Part shown: positions 52,845 through 60,988 of the stretch, piece after piece | Layout: each line of letters opens with the position of its first letter | Position numbering within the stretch: the stretch's first letter is position 1 | Assembly: GCA_902826835.1 (NCBI GenBank) | Contig: CADEGH010000008.1 | Coordinates: forward strand, 178,404 to 242,403 | Reading direction: 5' to 3' | From: an uncultured bacterium | GTDB taxonomy: Bacteria > Planctomycetota > GCA-002687715 | Length of the DNA: 64,000 bases | Notes under the pieces: model-generated | Told to the model about the DNA's origin: nothing | Database searches by the model: none | Seen by the model: only the letters and a program-made list of their open reading frames with translations | Program-made: the position numbers and the translations under genes

Positions 52845-55800
52845 TCAGGGCCCGCGCAACTGCGCCTGACGCAGGCGTTCCCACGCCTCGGCGAGCCGCC
52901 GCTTCTCCTCGCCGCCGAGATCCGGGCTCGTGACCGGATCGCGCAGGGGATCGAGTCGCTGATCGTCGAACCACGCTTCGAGCAGATCCGTGCGCAGACG
53001 CCCGCTGCGCGGTCCTGCGGAAGGCGGAGGCTCCTCCGCCGCGAGTTCCATGACAAAACGGAGTGCGGCGGCGATGCGGGACTTTTCTTCCGCCGGTACG
53101 GCCGGGTCGACGAAGGCCTGGGCTAGCGCGCAGGCCGCCGCAAAGTGCGCGGTCGGCCCGGGCCCTCGGGGTCGTCCGCGTTCGACCTCGCGCGGAGTCG
53201 GTCGGGCCGCCCGGGAGAACTCCGGCAGGGTCAGGAGCGCGCGAAACTCGTCGGACGATTCTCGAGCCTTGCCCCGGTGCAGTAAGACTCGCGCCCAGGC
53301 GATGCGTTCGCGCAGGTCGCGCGGCGGCTTGCCCGCGTCCCCGGCATCCCGCACGCGGCGCAAGAGCCAGGCGTCGGCCGCCACGCGCTGCACGTCGGGC
53401 GGAGCGGGGTCCGTGGGTGGCCCGATGGTGCCGAGAGCCTCTTCGTAGTGCCCCAGTTCGAGAAGACACTCCGCTAAATAACGATTGGTATCGGCGCCCC
53501 GCCACGGCGTGGTTTGAAGACTCCGGAGCACCGGCAGCGCCTCCGCAAAGCGTCCGCGGTCGCACAGAGCGCGAGCCCAGTGGAGCTGCCAAAGTTCCGA
53601 CGGATCCTGGACGCACCAGCCCTCGAGGATCTCGAGCCGCTCCGTGATCGGAAGTCGATCGAAGTGTTCGTCTACCAAGACGACACCGAACGAAAGCCGT
53701 CCTTCGGTCTCGGCGCCGTCGACCATCCCGAGCTCTGTGCGGGCGCGCGAGGGTTGGTTCGCGGCGAGCGATGCGCGGGCCATCGCGATTTTCAGCCCGA
53801 GGTCGTCGGTGGTGAGCGCCAACTCCGAGACGGTCCGGTGCGCTTCTTCGCCGCGCCCTGCGAGGCACAGGAGCAAGGCGGCGTGTTTTCGCAACAAGAT
53901 CGACTTCGGGGCGAGAGCGACTGCGGTCAACGCGTGTTCGATGCCCCGGGCGAGCCCGCTCGGGTCGTAGCGCCGCAGTCGCAAGCCCCCGGGCCCGTCT
54001 CTCAGGTCTCCGGCATGCAGGGTAGCGAGGAGATGGTGGATCCAGACATCGCCAGGATGGCGAGCGACTCCCGCTTCCAACACGGTGCGAGCCAGCGTTC
54101 GTTCATCAATGCGCGCCAAACTGGTCGCGAGGAGGCAGAGGGCGCGCGGCGAGGCGCGATGGGAATCGGGGTCCGTCGCGAGGGCTCGCAGCGCGGCGTA
54201 GTCTTCGTCGAGGATCGCGTTGCGAAGCCGGTCGCGCCAGGGATCGGCATCCACGGCCCCGACCACGGCGACGAGGTGTAAAAAGTCGGGCCGATCGGGC
54301 CGCCGTCTCGGCTCGGGCGGTTCGGCGCCCCGACCGGATTCGCGTGGCGGCGCTCCCTCGCGCGGGCCGGGGCGCAGCGAATGGCGATTGCGGCGCACCA
54401 CGAGCCAGGCGTCGAGGGCGGCGATTGCGGCGGCGCGGGGGCCCGTCGGCAACCGGTCGATGAACTCCGCGACCACGGACGGGGTGGCGTGGTCCACCTC
54501 GACCCCGAGATCGCGGAAGGCGGTTTGGTACGCCACATCCTCGGCGTCGAGGTCGTCGCCGCCGCGGGTCAGCAACTCCTCGACGCTGCGCACGAAACCG
54601 GCCTCGCGAGCGGCTTTGAGACCGGCCTCGGTGGCGAGAATCTGCGCGCGTCCGAGGCTGCGCTCGATGTCTTTGAGCGACGCCGCCAAACGCTCGTCGG
54701 AGGCGGAGAGCTCGACCTCGCGCCGCACTTGTGTCAGCAGCTTGGTGGCCCCCTCGAAGGAGCCGCCACCGACCAGTTCCCGCGCCTCCGCGAGCTGATT
54801 CCAGAGTTCCGTGGCGCGCTCGCGACGCGTGCGTTCGCGCGCCAGGCGATCGAGCAGCCACCAAGCGCCGCCGCCGAGCAGGAGGGCCACGGTGAGAATG
54901 GCGACCAGCACGGTGAGCCGGCGGGCGCGGCGAGCCGAGAGTTCGCGAACTTTGGCTTCGGCGGCCGACAATTCGGCGGCGCGCTGGCGTTCCTCGGTTT
55001 GGGCGAAGTGCGCGCGCATCGCCGCCGCGACGTCGCCGGCGTGGGCCGGACGGGCCTCCCGAGCGGTGGAGAGGCAGTGACGGGCCAGCGTTTGGAGCGG
55101 GGGATCGACCTCGGCGGCGTCGAGTCGGGCGAAGGCGCGGTCCAGGTTGCCCTCGGTAGCCAATGCGAGGTTGGCCCGCGCGCTCGTTTCCGCATAGGGC
55201 GGGGCGCCGGTCAGGATCTCGCAAAGAATGGCGCCGAGTGCAAACACGTCCGAGCGGGCGTCGATCTCGGCGACGTCGCCTCGCGCCTGCTCCGGCGGCA
55301 TGTACGACGGCGTGCCGAGCACCGAGCCGGTGAGAGACGTGGAGCTTCCGGAGGACGAGCGGAGAGTGGCGATGCGTTGCCGATCGGACGGCGGCTCGGC
55401 GGTTTCCGAAGGCGATTCGCCGAGCACCTTGGCAAATCCCCAATCGACGACTTGCACTTCGCCGAAGGTTCCGACCATCACGTTGGCGGGTTTGAGATCG
55501 CGATGGATCACCCCGCGATTGTGGGCATAGGCGAGGGTCTGACAGATCTGCTCGAAAATCTCGAGGAAGCGGAAGCGGTCGGCCTTCGGGTCGGGGCGGG
55601 CTTTGAGGAGTGCGGCCAGGGTCTGGCCCTGCACGAGCTTCATTGCGAACCAGGGCTCGTCCTGGCCGGCGACGCCCATTTCGTAGATCGGCACCACGCC
55701 CGGATGTTGGAGTTGCCCCGTGAGTTGAGCCTCGTCGAGGAAGCGGGCGACCAACGAGGGGTCGGAGGCGTGTTCGGCGCGCAACATCTTGATCGCAACG

Positions 55801-55994
55801 TCGCGGCCGAGGTGGCGATCGTGGCCGCGGCGAATCACCCCGATGCCGCCGCGCGCGATTTCTTCGTGCAGCGAGTAGCGACCGCGTTCGTTCGCGTCGA
55901 CGGGGGCAGGGGAGGGCGGAGGAGCCTCTTTCCACGCCCTCGCCATGGCCATGGTCCAGGCGTCTTCCGGTTCGGAGGGGGTCGACTCGCTCAT
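52845..55994 (-). CDS. Membrane serine/threonine kinase with a TPR-like C-terminus
   Basis: The ATG at 55994 overlaps the sigma gene stop (ATGA, 55994-55991); the frame open further upstream is sigma-gene territory and is excluded. The 1049-residue protein has a kinase domain at about 40-310: [14 protein letters not shown], an [10 protein letters not shown] loop near 163 and DWG in place of DFG near 184. DWG occurs in other planctomycete kinases and still provides the Asp. A transmembrane helix lies near 358-381. The rest is helical and TPR-like and probably outside the cytoplasm. It is paired with the sigma factor. Confidence 0.9.
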   Translation of the reverse strand: MSESTPSEPEDAWTMAMARAWKEAPPPSPAPVDANERGRYSLHEEIARGGIGVIRRGHDRHLGRDVAIKMLRAEHASDPSLVARFLDEAQLTGQLQHPGVVPIYEMGVAGQDEPWFAMKLVQGQTLAALLKARPDPKADRFRFLEIFEQICQTLAYAHNRGVIHRDLKPANVMVGTFGEVQVVDWGFAKVLGESPSETAEPPSDRQRIATLRSSSGSSTSLTGSVLGTPSYMPPEQARGDVAEIDARSDVFALGAILCEILTGAPPYAETSARANLALATEGNLDRAFARLDAAEVDPPLQTLARHCLSTAREARPAHAGDVAAAMRAHFAQTEERQRAAELSAAEAKVRELSARRARRLTVLVAILTVALLLGGGAWWLLDRLARERTRRERATELWNQLAEARELVGGGSFEGATKLLTQVRREVELSASDERLAASLKDIERSLGRAQILATEAGLKAAREAGFVRSVEELLTRGGDDLDAEDVAYQTAFRDLGVEVDHATPSVVAEFIDRLPTGPRAAAIAALDAWLVVRRNRHSLRPGPREGAPPRESGRGAEPPEPRRRPDRPDFLHLVAVVGAVDADPWRDRLRNAILDEDYAALRALATDPDSHRASPRALCLLATSLARIDERTLARTVLEAGVARHPGDVWIHHLLATLHAGDLRDGPGGLRLRRYDPSGLARGIEHALTAVALAPKSILLRKHAALLLCLAGRGEEAHRTVSELALTTDDLGLKIAMARASLAANQPSRARTELGMVDGAETEGRLSFGVVLVDEHFDRLPITERLEILEGWCVQDPSELWQLHWARALCDRGRFAEALPVLRSLQTTPWRGADTNRYLAECLLELGHYEEALGTIGPPTDPAPPDVQRVAADAWLLRRVRDAGDAGKPPRDLRERIAWARVLLHRGKARESSDEFRALLTLPEFSRAARPTPREVERGRPRGPGPTAHFAAACALAQAFVDPAVPAEEKSRIAAALRFVMELAAEEPPPSAGPRSGRLRTDLLEAWFDDQRLDPLRDPVTSPDLGGEEKRRLAEAWERLRQAQLRGP

Positions 55995-56680
55995 GCGGCG
56001 CCTCCGAGGAGGGAGAGGAGCCGCAGACACTCTTTTTCGATCGCCGCTTCGCCGCGCACTCCTTGGAAGCTCACCTCGGTGCGCAGCGCGCGCTGGAAAT
56101 CGGCCCGGGCTTGGCGGTACTCGGCGTGCAGCACCGCGGCGTCTTCCTGCCAACGCGCGGCAATCTCGCGGATCGGCAGGTCCTCGCCGAGCCGCAGATC
56201 GAGAAGTTCGATCCGACGCAGGCTGGTCGGCCCGGCGGCTTCCGCCTCGCGCCGCTGGCGCTCGCGGGCCCGGGCGACCATCGACCGGGCCCATGCCTGG
56301 TCGAAGGCGACCGAGGGCGTTGGTCCCATGGCAGGGAGGAGTCCCGCCTCCTCGCCGAGAGCGGTAGTGGCCACCCCTTCGCCGCGGCGCTCCTCGAAGC
56401 GGCGGGCGACGTTCTTGACGATGCTGTAGAGGAAGGTGCGGAAGGTGGCGTCGCCGTCCCGCTCGAGGCGGTCCAAGGCCCCACCCTGGCGGAAGCACTC
56501 GAAAAAGACGTCTTGGACGGCGTCTTCGGTCCGGCGCTGAAGGGGGCGGCCGCGCCAGCGGCTGCCGAGGTAGGCGCGCACGATGTCCATGTAGAGGAGA
56601 GCAAACGCCTGGCGGGCTGGCGCGTCACCGCGCGCGGCGGCGAGCACCATCGTCCAGCAGGTTTCGTCCGACTCGGTCAT
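55991..56680 (-). CDS. ECF-type RNA polymerase sigma factor
   Basis: The ATG at 56680 gives 229 residues. Region 2 reads [16 protein letters not shown], followed by a conserved [21 protein letters not shown]. Region 4 ([21 protein letters not shown]) is diverged and includes an extra helix before the C-terminus. It belongs to a different ECF group from those at 9832 and 23083. Its TGA overlaps the ATG of the kinase gene. It is divergent from the cytochrome peroxidase gene across 150 nt and could control that gene; this is only positional inference. Confidence 0.82.
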   Translation of the reverse strand: MTESDETCWTMVLAAARGDAPARQAFALLYMDIVRAYLGSRWRGRPLQRRTEDAVQDVFFECFRQGGALDRLERDGDATFRTFLYSIVKNVARRFEERRGEGVATTALGEEAGLLPAMGPTPSVAFDQAWARSMVARARERQRREAEAAGPTSLRRIELLDLRLGEDLPIREIAARWQEDAAVLHAEYRQARADFQRALRTEVSFQGVRGEAAIEKECLRLLSLLGGAA

Positions 56681-56783
56681 GGGGACTCGTCTTCCGCTTC
56701 GGCATTTTCCGGGCCGCGTCTCGCTTCCTAAGGGCAGGAACCGGATTTCTTTCCCGAAAACGGCGGGAGGGCGGAGAGAGGGG

Positions 56784-56816
56784 GTGAAGGACCGGTCCTC
56801 CCTGGCGGTCCTTCGC
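56784..56816 (+). promoter_or_regulatory. Leader hairpin upstream of cytochrome c peroxidase
   Basis: GAAGGACCG (56786-56794) pairs perfectly with CGGTCCTTC (56806-56814), extended by a T-G wobble and a G-C pair to 11 bp, around an 11-nt loop. It ends 14 nt before the ATG at 56831. It could be an operator or a translational leader hairpin. Confidence 0.4.
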
Positions 56817-56830
56817 TTGGGAGTCCTGTC

Positions 56831-58504
56831 ATGAACCTGTCGCCTTCGAAGTTCTGGCTCCGTTCCGCCTTCCTCGGTCTCGTGCTCCTCGGGGCGGGCA
56901 CGGTGGTGGCCCAAGGCGGGCCGCCCCCACCTCCGCCGCCGCCTCAGCTTCCTCCGGTGCCGGTGCCGCCGCAGAATCCGATCACGGAGGCGAAGCGGGT
57001 CCTCGGCAAGATCCTCTTTTGGGAGGAGCAACTTTCGAGTGACAACACCGTCTCCTGCGGCACTTGCCACCGTCCGACTTCGGGGGGTACCGATCCAAGA
57101 ATGGCGGTCCACCCCGGTCTGGATGGGCAGTTCAATACCCCCGATGACATCAACGGCAGCCGCGGCGTCGTGCACAGCAACGCGGCCGGGCTCTATGAGC
57201 CGGTCACTCCGTTCGGACTCCAACTCCAGGTGACAAGCCGGCGCGCGCCCGATTTCACCGGCAGCGCCTATTCACCGCTGTCGTTCTGGGACGGTCGGGC
57301 CTCCGGCACCTTTGTCAATCCCGATACCGGGCTCGTCAGCATTCCGGTCGGCGGCGCTTTGGAATCGCAGTCGATTCAGCCGTTGCTCTCCGACGTGGAG
57401 ATGGCGCACACCGGGCGAATCTTCGCCGATGCCACCACCAAGTTGCAGACCGCCAAGCCGATGGCGCTCGCGACCAATGTGCCGGTGGACATGGCGAACG
57501 CGATCACCGCGAATCCCACCTACGCGGCCCTCTTCCAGGCCGCGTTCGGATCGCCCGCGATCACCATCGAGCGCGTCGCCTTCGCGCTCGCGACTTACGA
57601 GCGCACTTTGGTTCCGAACCAAACTCGCTTCGACCAATTTGCCGCTGGCAACCCCGGCGCGCTCACCATGCAGGAGATGCAGGGCTTCATGGCGTTCAAC
57701 GGCCCCGGCCGCTGCAATGTCTGTCACACCGGCCCCACCTTCAGCGACAACACCTTCCGCAACCTCGGCCTGCGTCCGATTGCGGAGGATCGTGGTCGCC
57801 AAAACGTCACCAACAACCCCGCCGACCGCGGCCGCTTCAAGGTGCCGAGTCTGCGCAATGCCGCGCTGCGCCCTCGTTTCATGCACAACGGCAACATCCC
57901 GACCTTGAATAACGTGCTCGGCTTCTATTCCGGCGGAGGTGGCCCTTTCCCGGACAACAAGGATCCGGTTCTCGGAACAATTGCGCTGTCCCAACTGCAA
58001 CGCGACGCGATCGTGGCCTTCCTCAATACCTTGACCGATTCTCGCGCCCAAAACGGCCAATTCCCCTTCGACCGGCCGACCCTCTTCATCGAGCGCGTAC
58101 CGATCGGCTCCAACCGCTTCGGCCTCGGCACGGCGGGCAGCGGCGGCACCATCCCGAACATGCTCTCCTTCGAGCCGCCCCACCTCGGCAGTCTCGATTT
58201 CCGCATCGGTCTCGCTCAGGCCCGGCCCGGCTCCGGCGCCTTCCTCGGTCTCTCTCTCGGACCCAATACTCCCGGCCAAACCATCTCGGGTGTGCCCTTC
58301 CACCTCGACCTGACCTCCGCGATGTTCCTCCCGACGGTGACCCAAGGTGCCGGCCCCGCCGGCGGCTTCGCTACCCTCCCGATCGACGTCCCCGCCGACC
58401 CCCTCCTCGCCGGCCTCGAAGTCCTCGCCCAATGGTTCATCGCCGACCCCAACGGCACCTCCGGCGTCTCCGCCACCCAAGGCGCCCGCTTCAACCTCTT
58501 CTGA
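56831..58504 (+). CDS. Di-heme cytochrome c peroxidase-like protein with shared C-terminal module
   Basis: This 557-residue protein has a signal peptide and a Pro-rich linker (GGPPPPPPPPQLPP). Two c-type heme sites are present: CGTCH at 76-80 and CNVCH at 295-299. SFWDGRAS near 151 and FKVPSLRN near 335 are typical of the CcpA/MauG superfamily. It probably reduces hydrogen peroxide, or another oxidised substrate, in the periplasm. After about residue 415 a beta-rich extension of about 140 residues ends in VLAQWFIADPNGTSGVSAT, the signature shared with other secreted proteins here. It is absent from ordinary peroxidases. Confidence 0.9.
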   Translation: MNLSPSKFWLRSAFLGLVLLGAGTVVAQGGPPPPPPPPQLPPVPVPPQNPITEAKRVLGKILFWEEQLSSDNTVSCGTCHRPTSGGTDPRMAVHPGLDGQFNTPDDINGSRGVVHSNAAGLYEPVTPFGLQLQVTSRRAPDFTGSAYSPLSFWDGRASGTFVNPDTGLVSIPVGGALESQSIQPLLSDVEMAHTGRIFADATTKLQTAKPMALATNVPVDMANAITANPTYAALFQAAFGSPAITIERVAFALATYERTLVPNQTRFDQFAAGNPGALTMQEMQGFMAFNGPGRCNVCHTGPTFSDNTFRNLGLRPIAEDRGRQNVTNNPADRGRFKVPSLRNAALRPRFMHNGNIPTLNNVLGFYSGGGGPFPDNKDPVLGTIALSQLQRDAIVAFLNTLTDSRAQNGQFPFDRPTLFIERVPIGSNRFGLGTAGSGGTIPNMLSFEPPHLGSLDFRIGLAQARPGSGAFLGLSLGPNTPGQTISGVPFHLDLTSAMFLPTVTQGAGPAGGFATLPIDVPADPLLAGLEVLAQWFIADPNGTSGVSATQGARFNLF

Positions 58505-58507
58505 CCG

Positions 58508-58543
58508 CCGCCCCCGCATCACCTCGGTGTGCGGGGGGGGGCG
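58508..58543. terminator. GC-rich hairpin between convergent genes
   Basis: Starting 6 nt after the peroxidase stop, CCCCCGCA pairs with TGCGGGGG and CAC pairs with GTG around a CTCG loop, with one bulged T. There is no U-run. It probably helps end the peroxidase transcript, which converges with the AlbA_2 gene. Confidence 0.4.
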
Positions 58544-58611
58544 CATGATTCGGCGGCCTCCGAGCTCCGGTGACCCCACGGATTCCTGGGCAACCTCGCT
58601 TCCCGAGAACG

Positions 58612-60570
58612 TCACCGCCCTTGTTTGGCTCTCGCGAGGGCGGCCACGAACTTCTCCTCTCCGGGGGCCATGGATACGGCCCGGCCAAACGCCTCGATCA
58701 CGCCTTGCGGAGGCATGTTCAGCCATTGGCGGACTTGCCCAATGTTGAACCACGCCCAGGCATGGCGGGTCGGGGGTGCATCCATCTGCACGACCCTGGT
58801 AAGGAAACTCAGGGACTCGTTCAGCAGCCGAGCTCGAACCTGCTGATCAGATGGCCTTCGCGACCTGACCAGGGACCTGGTCAGGGCGATCTTGGTTTGG
58901 GCAAACTCGTGAAGCGCGCGGACATCTTGCAGGACGATGTTTCCGACGCTCTCGAACAGGGTGTGCGCGCGATCATTTCTTCCCAGCCGACGTTCGAGGA
59001 TGGCGGCTTCGCAGGCATCCGATTCGGCCAACCGGGGCGGAAGGCGATCCAGGAGGCTGGCGGCTTTAGTCGGGTCGGATCCGGCATGAGCCGATGCGAG
59101 GGTTGTCACCGCTCGGGCGAAAGCGTCCCCGGTTCCGAGTTTGTCAAGGAGCAACTCCGCGGACTGGAAGTCTCCGGCTTGAATGTGCTCCCCGATGAGG
59201 GCCAATGCTACGGATGGCGACTGGGTTCCTTCATCCCACGCCTTTCGAAGTAATTGGAGGGCACGTGCGGAATTGCCGGTGGTCTTCTGATAGGCATAGT
59301 CCCGCAGCAGCGTGAGTGCGACATACTCGGCATGGGCCGGAAGAGTGGCTCTGAAGTAGGTCCGCCCCGAATCGAAGTCGAATCTGGCGGGAGGTGATCC
59401 GTTCTCGGCCATGCTCTGCCGAATCTTGGGGACTCCGGTTCCGCGCGATTCCGCCAGATGAAGGTCCTTCAGAAACTCGCCGATTCGACGGTTTCGGGCG
59501 GGAACGGGAGGCGGTACGGCATTCCCGGTGAGATGACCGAGTTCGATACCCGGCACGGGTCCGGGATAGCTGGTGACTTCGATCCGATTCGGATAGAGAT
59601 AAATCTTGGTGGGCTCGACACAGTCTTCGTAGCTGCGATGGTAAACCGCGTTGACGATGGCCTCCCGCAAAGCCAGCACCGGAAAGCTCAGCCAGCCCCG
59701 GGCCGAAAGCGCACTCGGGCTTTTCTCGATTTGGCGAGAAGTGAGACCCTCTATGTGGGCAATACACTGGCGGAGCTGTTCGTGGAGGGGGCCGACGAAG
59801 ACCTTTTCGCTCAGCAGGTTGCCTCCGGCGTCGTCCTGGAATTCGACGACTTCGATGCGCGCCCCCCGAAACCAACGACTCGGCTCGTGAGTGAAAAACA
59901 ACAGAGCGATGTTGCGGGGGACGCTGTGACCATTCGATGGGGCCACAATGCGCAAGGCCTTATAGATCCGCTCCGAGTCGGTTTCATCGATGAGTCCGCT
60001 CCGCACGCTCCGGAGATACTCTCGTACGAGCGTCAAATTCAAGTCATCGTTGGACGCATCCCAGGACCGCCGATCATCGAAGGGGACCCGGGCGGTTTGC
60101 TGAAGGAGGCTCGTCAACATCTCAGCCTTGGCTTGAATCGTCTCGCAACCGATTCGGATCCAGTACTGCCTATCCCCTTTGGGGCCATCGGGAGCCTGAT
60201 GGGGGCGAACATCCGACGCGGGGGCCCAAAGGACGAGAATCGGCTTCTCATCGACGTGCACCACGTCCATGACCGGCATATAGCTCGGGTCGATCCGATT
60301 GCAGTTTCCCCGGATCCACTTTTGAGCTTCTTCTATCTGGCCCGCACCGAGGCCCTTGACAGGTCTGACCGCTGCGCCCCCCTCCTCGGCGATGCCGAGC
60401 AGGATGTAACCACCGTTGATGTTCTGGAAGTCGTTGGCGAATGCACAGAGGGTCTTGATCACTTGATGACCCGTGGTCTCCGGGTCCCAGGCTGCTTTGA
60501 ACTCGATTCGCGCCGTCTCTACTGCTCCGGAGAGCAGTGCTTCGACGCCAACGGGTAGGATGGACTTCAT
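58612..60570 (-). CDS. AlbA_2 (Schlafen-like) / HATPase / TPR protein
   Basis: This 652-residue protein has an N-terminal AlbA_2 domain: ARIEFKAAW, then INGGYILLGIAEEGG and YWIRIGCETIQA. A GHKL-type ATPase segment of the RecG-C-terminal-like family follows, with ALREAIVNAVYHRSYED and NRIEVTSYPGPVPG. Residues 425-652 form TPR-like helices, not usual in this family. AlbA_2 proteins are nucleic-acid binding, often transcription regulators, and the domain also occurs in Schlafen-type RNases. Role here unknown, possibly defence. It stands alone, with 107 nt to the convergent peroxidase and 418 nt to the next gene. Its base composition looks a little lower in G+C than the kinases on its right. Confidence 0.78.
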   Translation of the reverse strand: MKSILPVGVEALLSGAVETARIEFKAAWDPETTGHQVIKTLCAFANDFQNINGGYILLGIAEEGGAAVRPVKGLGAGQIEEAQKWIRGNCNRIDPSYMPVMDVVHVDEKPILVLWAPASDVRPHQAPDGPKGDRQYWIRIGCETIQAKAEMLTSLLQQTARVPFDDRRSWDASNDDLNLTLVREYLRSVRSGLIDETDSERIYKALRIVAPSNGHSVPRNIALLFFTHEPSRWFRGARIEVVEFQDDAGGNLLSEKVFVGPLHEQLRQCIAHIEGLTSRQIEKSPSALSARGWLSFPVLALREAIVNAVYHRSYEDCVEPTKIYLYPNRIEVTSYPGPVPGIELGHLTGNAVPPPVPARNRRIGEFLKDLHLAESRGTGVPKIRQSMAENGSPPARFDFDSGRTYFRATLPAHAEYVALTLLRDYAYQKTTGNSARALQLLRKAWDEGTQSPSVALALIGEHIQAGDFQSAELLLDKLGTGDAFARAVTTLASAHAGSDPTKAASLLDRLPPRLAESDACEAAILERRLGRNDRAHTLFESVGNIVLQDVRALHEFAQTKIALTRSLVRSRRPSDQQVRARLLNESLSFLTRVVQMDAPPTRHAWAWFNIGQVRQWLNMPPQGVIEAFGRAVSMAPGEEKFVAALARAKQGR

Positions 60571-60988
60571 GCATTCGGTTCCAGGTCTATGATCCGAACT
60601 CGGATGAGCAGGCTATGGGAGGCTGCGCGCTTGAGCAAGCGGTGGCACGGCGCGCCCCTTGAAACTCTGCCTTCGCGGGTTTGCGTTCGGCCCGTCTCCC
60701 CCTTGTGCCGGGGTAGTTCCCGCCTGCTGCGATGCCGGCGGGGGCCCCGCGCGACGCAGGTTCCAATCGCTCCGCCCGGGCCTCGGGTGAGAAAGGATTG
60801 GTGGGTCGCGATCCACGTAACGGAAGACCTAACGTCATACTGCGACCTCGACACGATCGGGAAGCGTGCCACATCGAGGAGTGGGGGAGGCCCTTCACCG
60901 ATGGAAGTGAATTCGAAGGGGCTTTCCGCTCGGTAAAGCCATCCCCGTTCGACCATGGTGCGGATGTGACGGATCCTGAATCGCCCGA
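60571..60988. other. 418-nt region without a recognisable gene
   Basis: Open frames on both strands lack start context, family motifs and plausible codon use. The one structure I notice is a nested inverted repeat: GGGG (60710-60713) with CCCC (60745-60748), CCCGCC (60719-60724) with GGCGGG (60737-60742), and GC with GC inside. No U-run follows. It presumably holds the promoter of the AlbA_2 gene on the minus strand and the 3' end of the kinase transcript is outside it; I cannot mark either. Confidence 0.3.

Noticed and set aside
52845..56498. A long N-terminal extension of the kinase at 52845.
   Set aside because: The extra 168 codons are antisense-like shadow sequence over the sigma gene in the same strand but another frame; the ATG at 55994 has the start/stop overlap seen in sister pairs.
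60761..60790. GGTTCCAATC, resembling a tRNA T-loop.
   Set aside because: The bases on either side do not form a T-stem and no acceptor or anticodon arm can be drawn.
60567..60956. Open frames on both strands in the 418-nt gap, including a 129-codon minus frame.
   Set aside because: They lack motifs, plausible start context and codon bias; the composition is Arg/Pro-rich as in random high-G+C frames.
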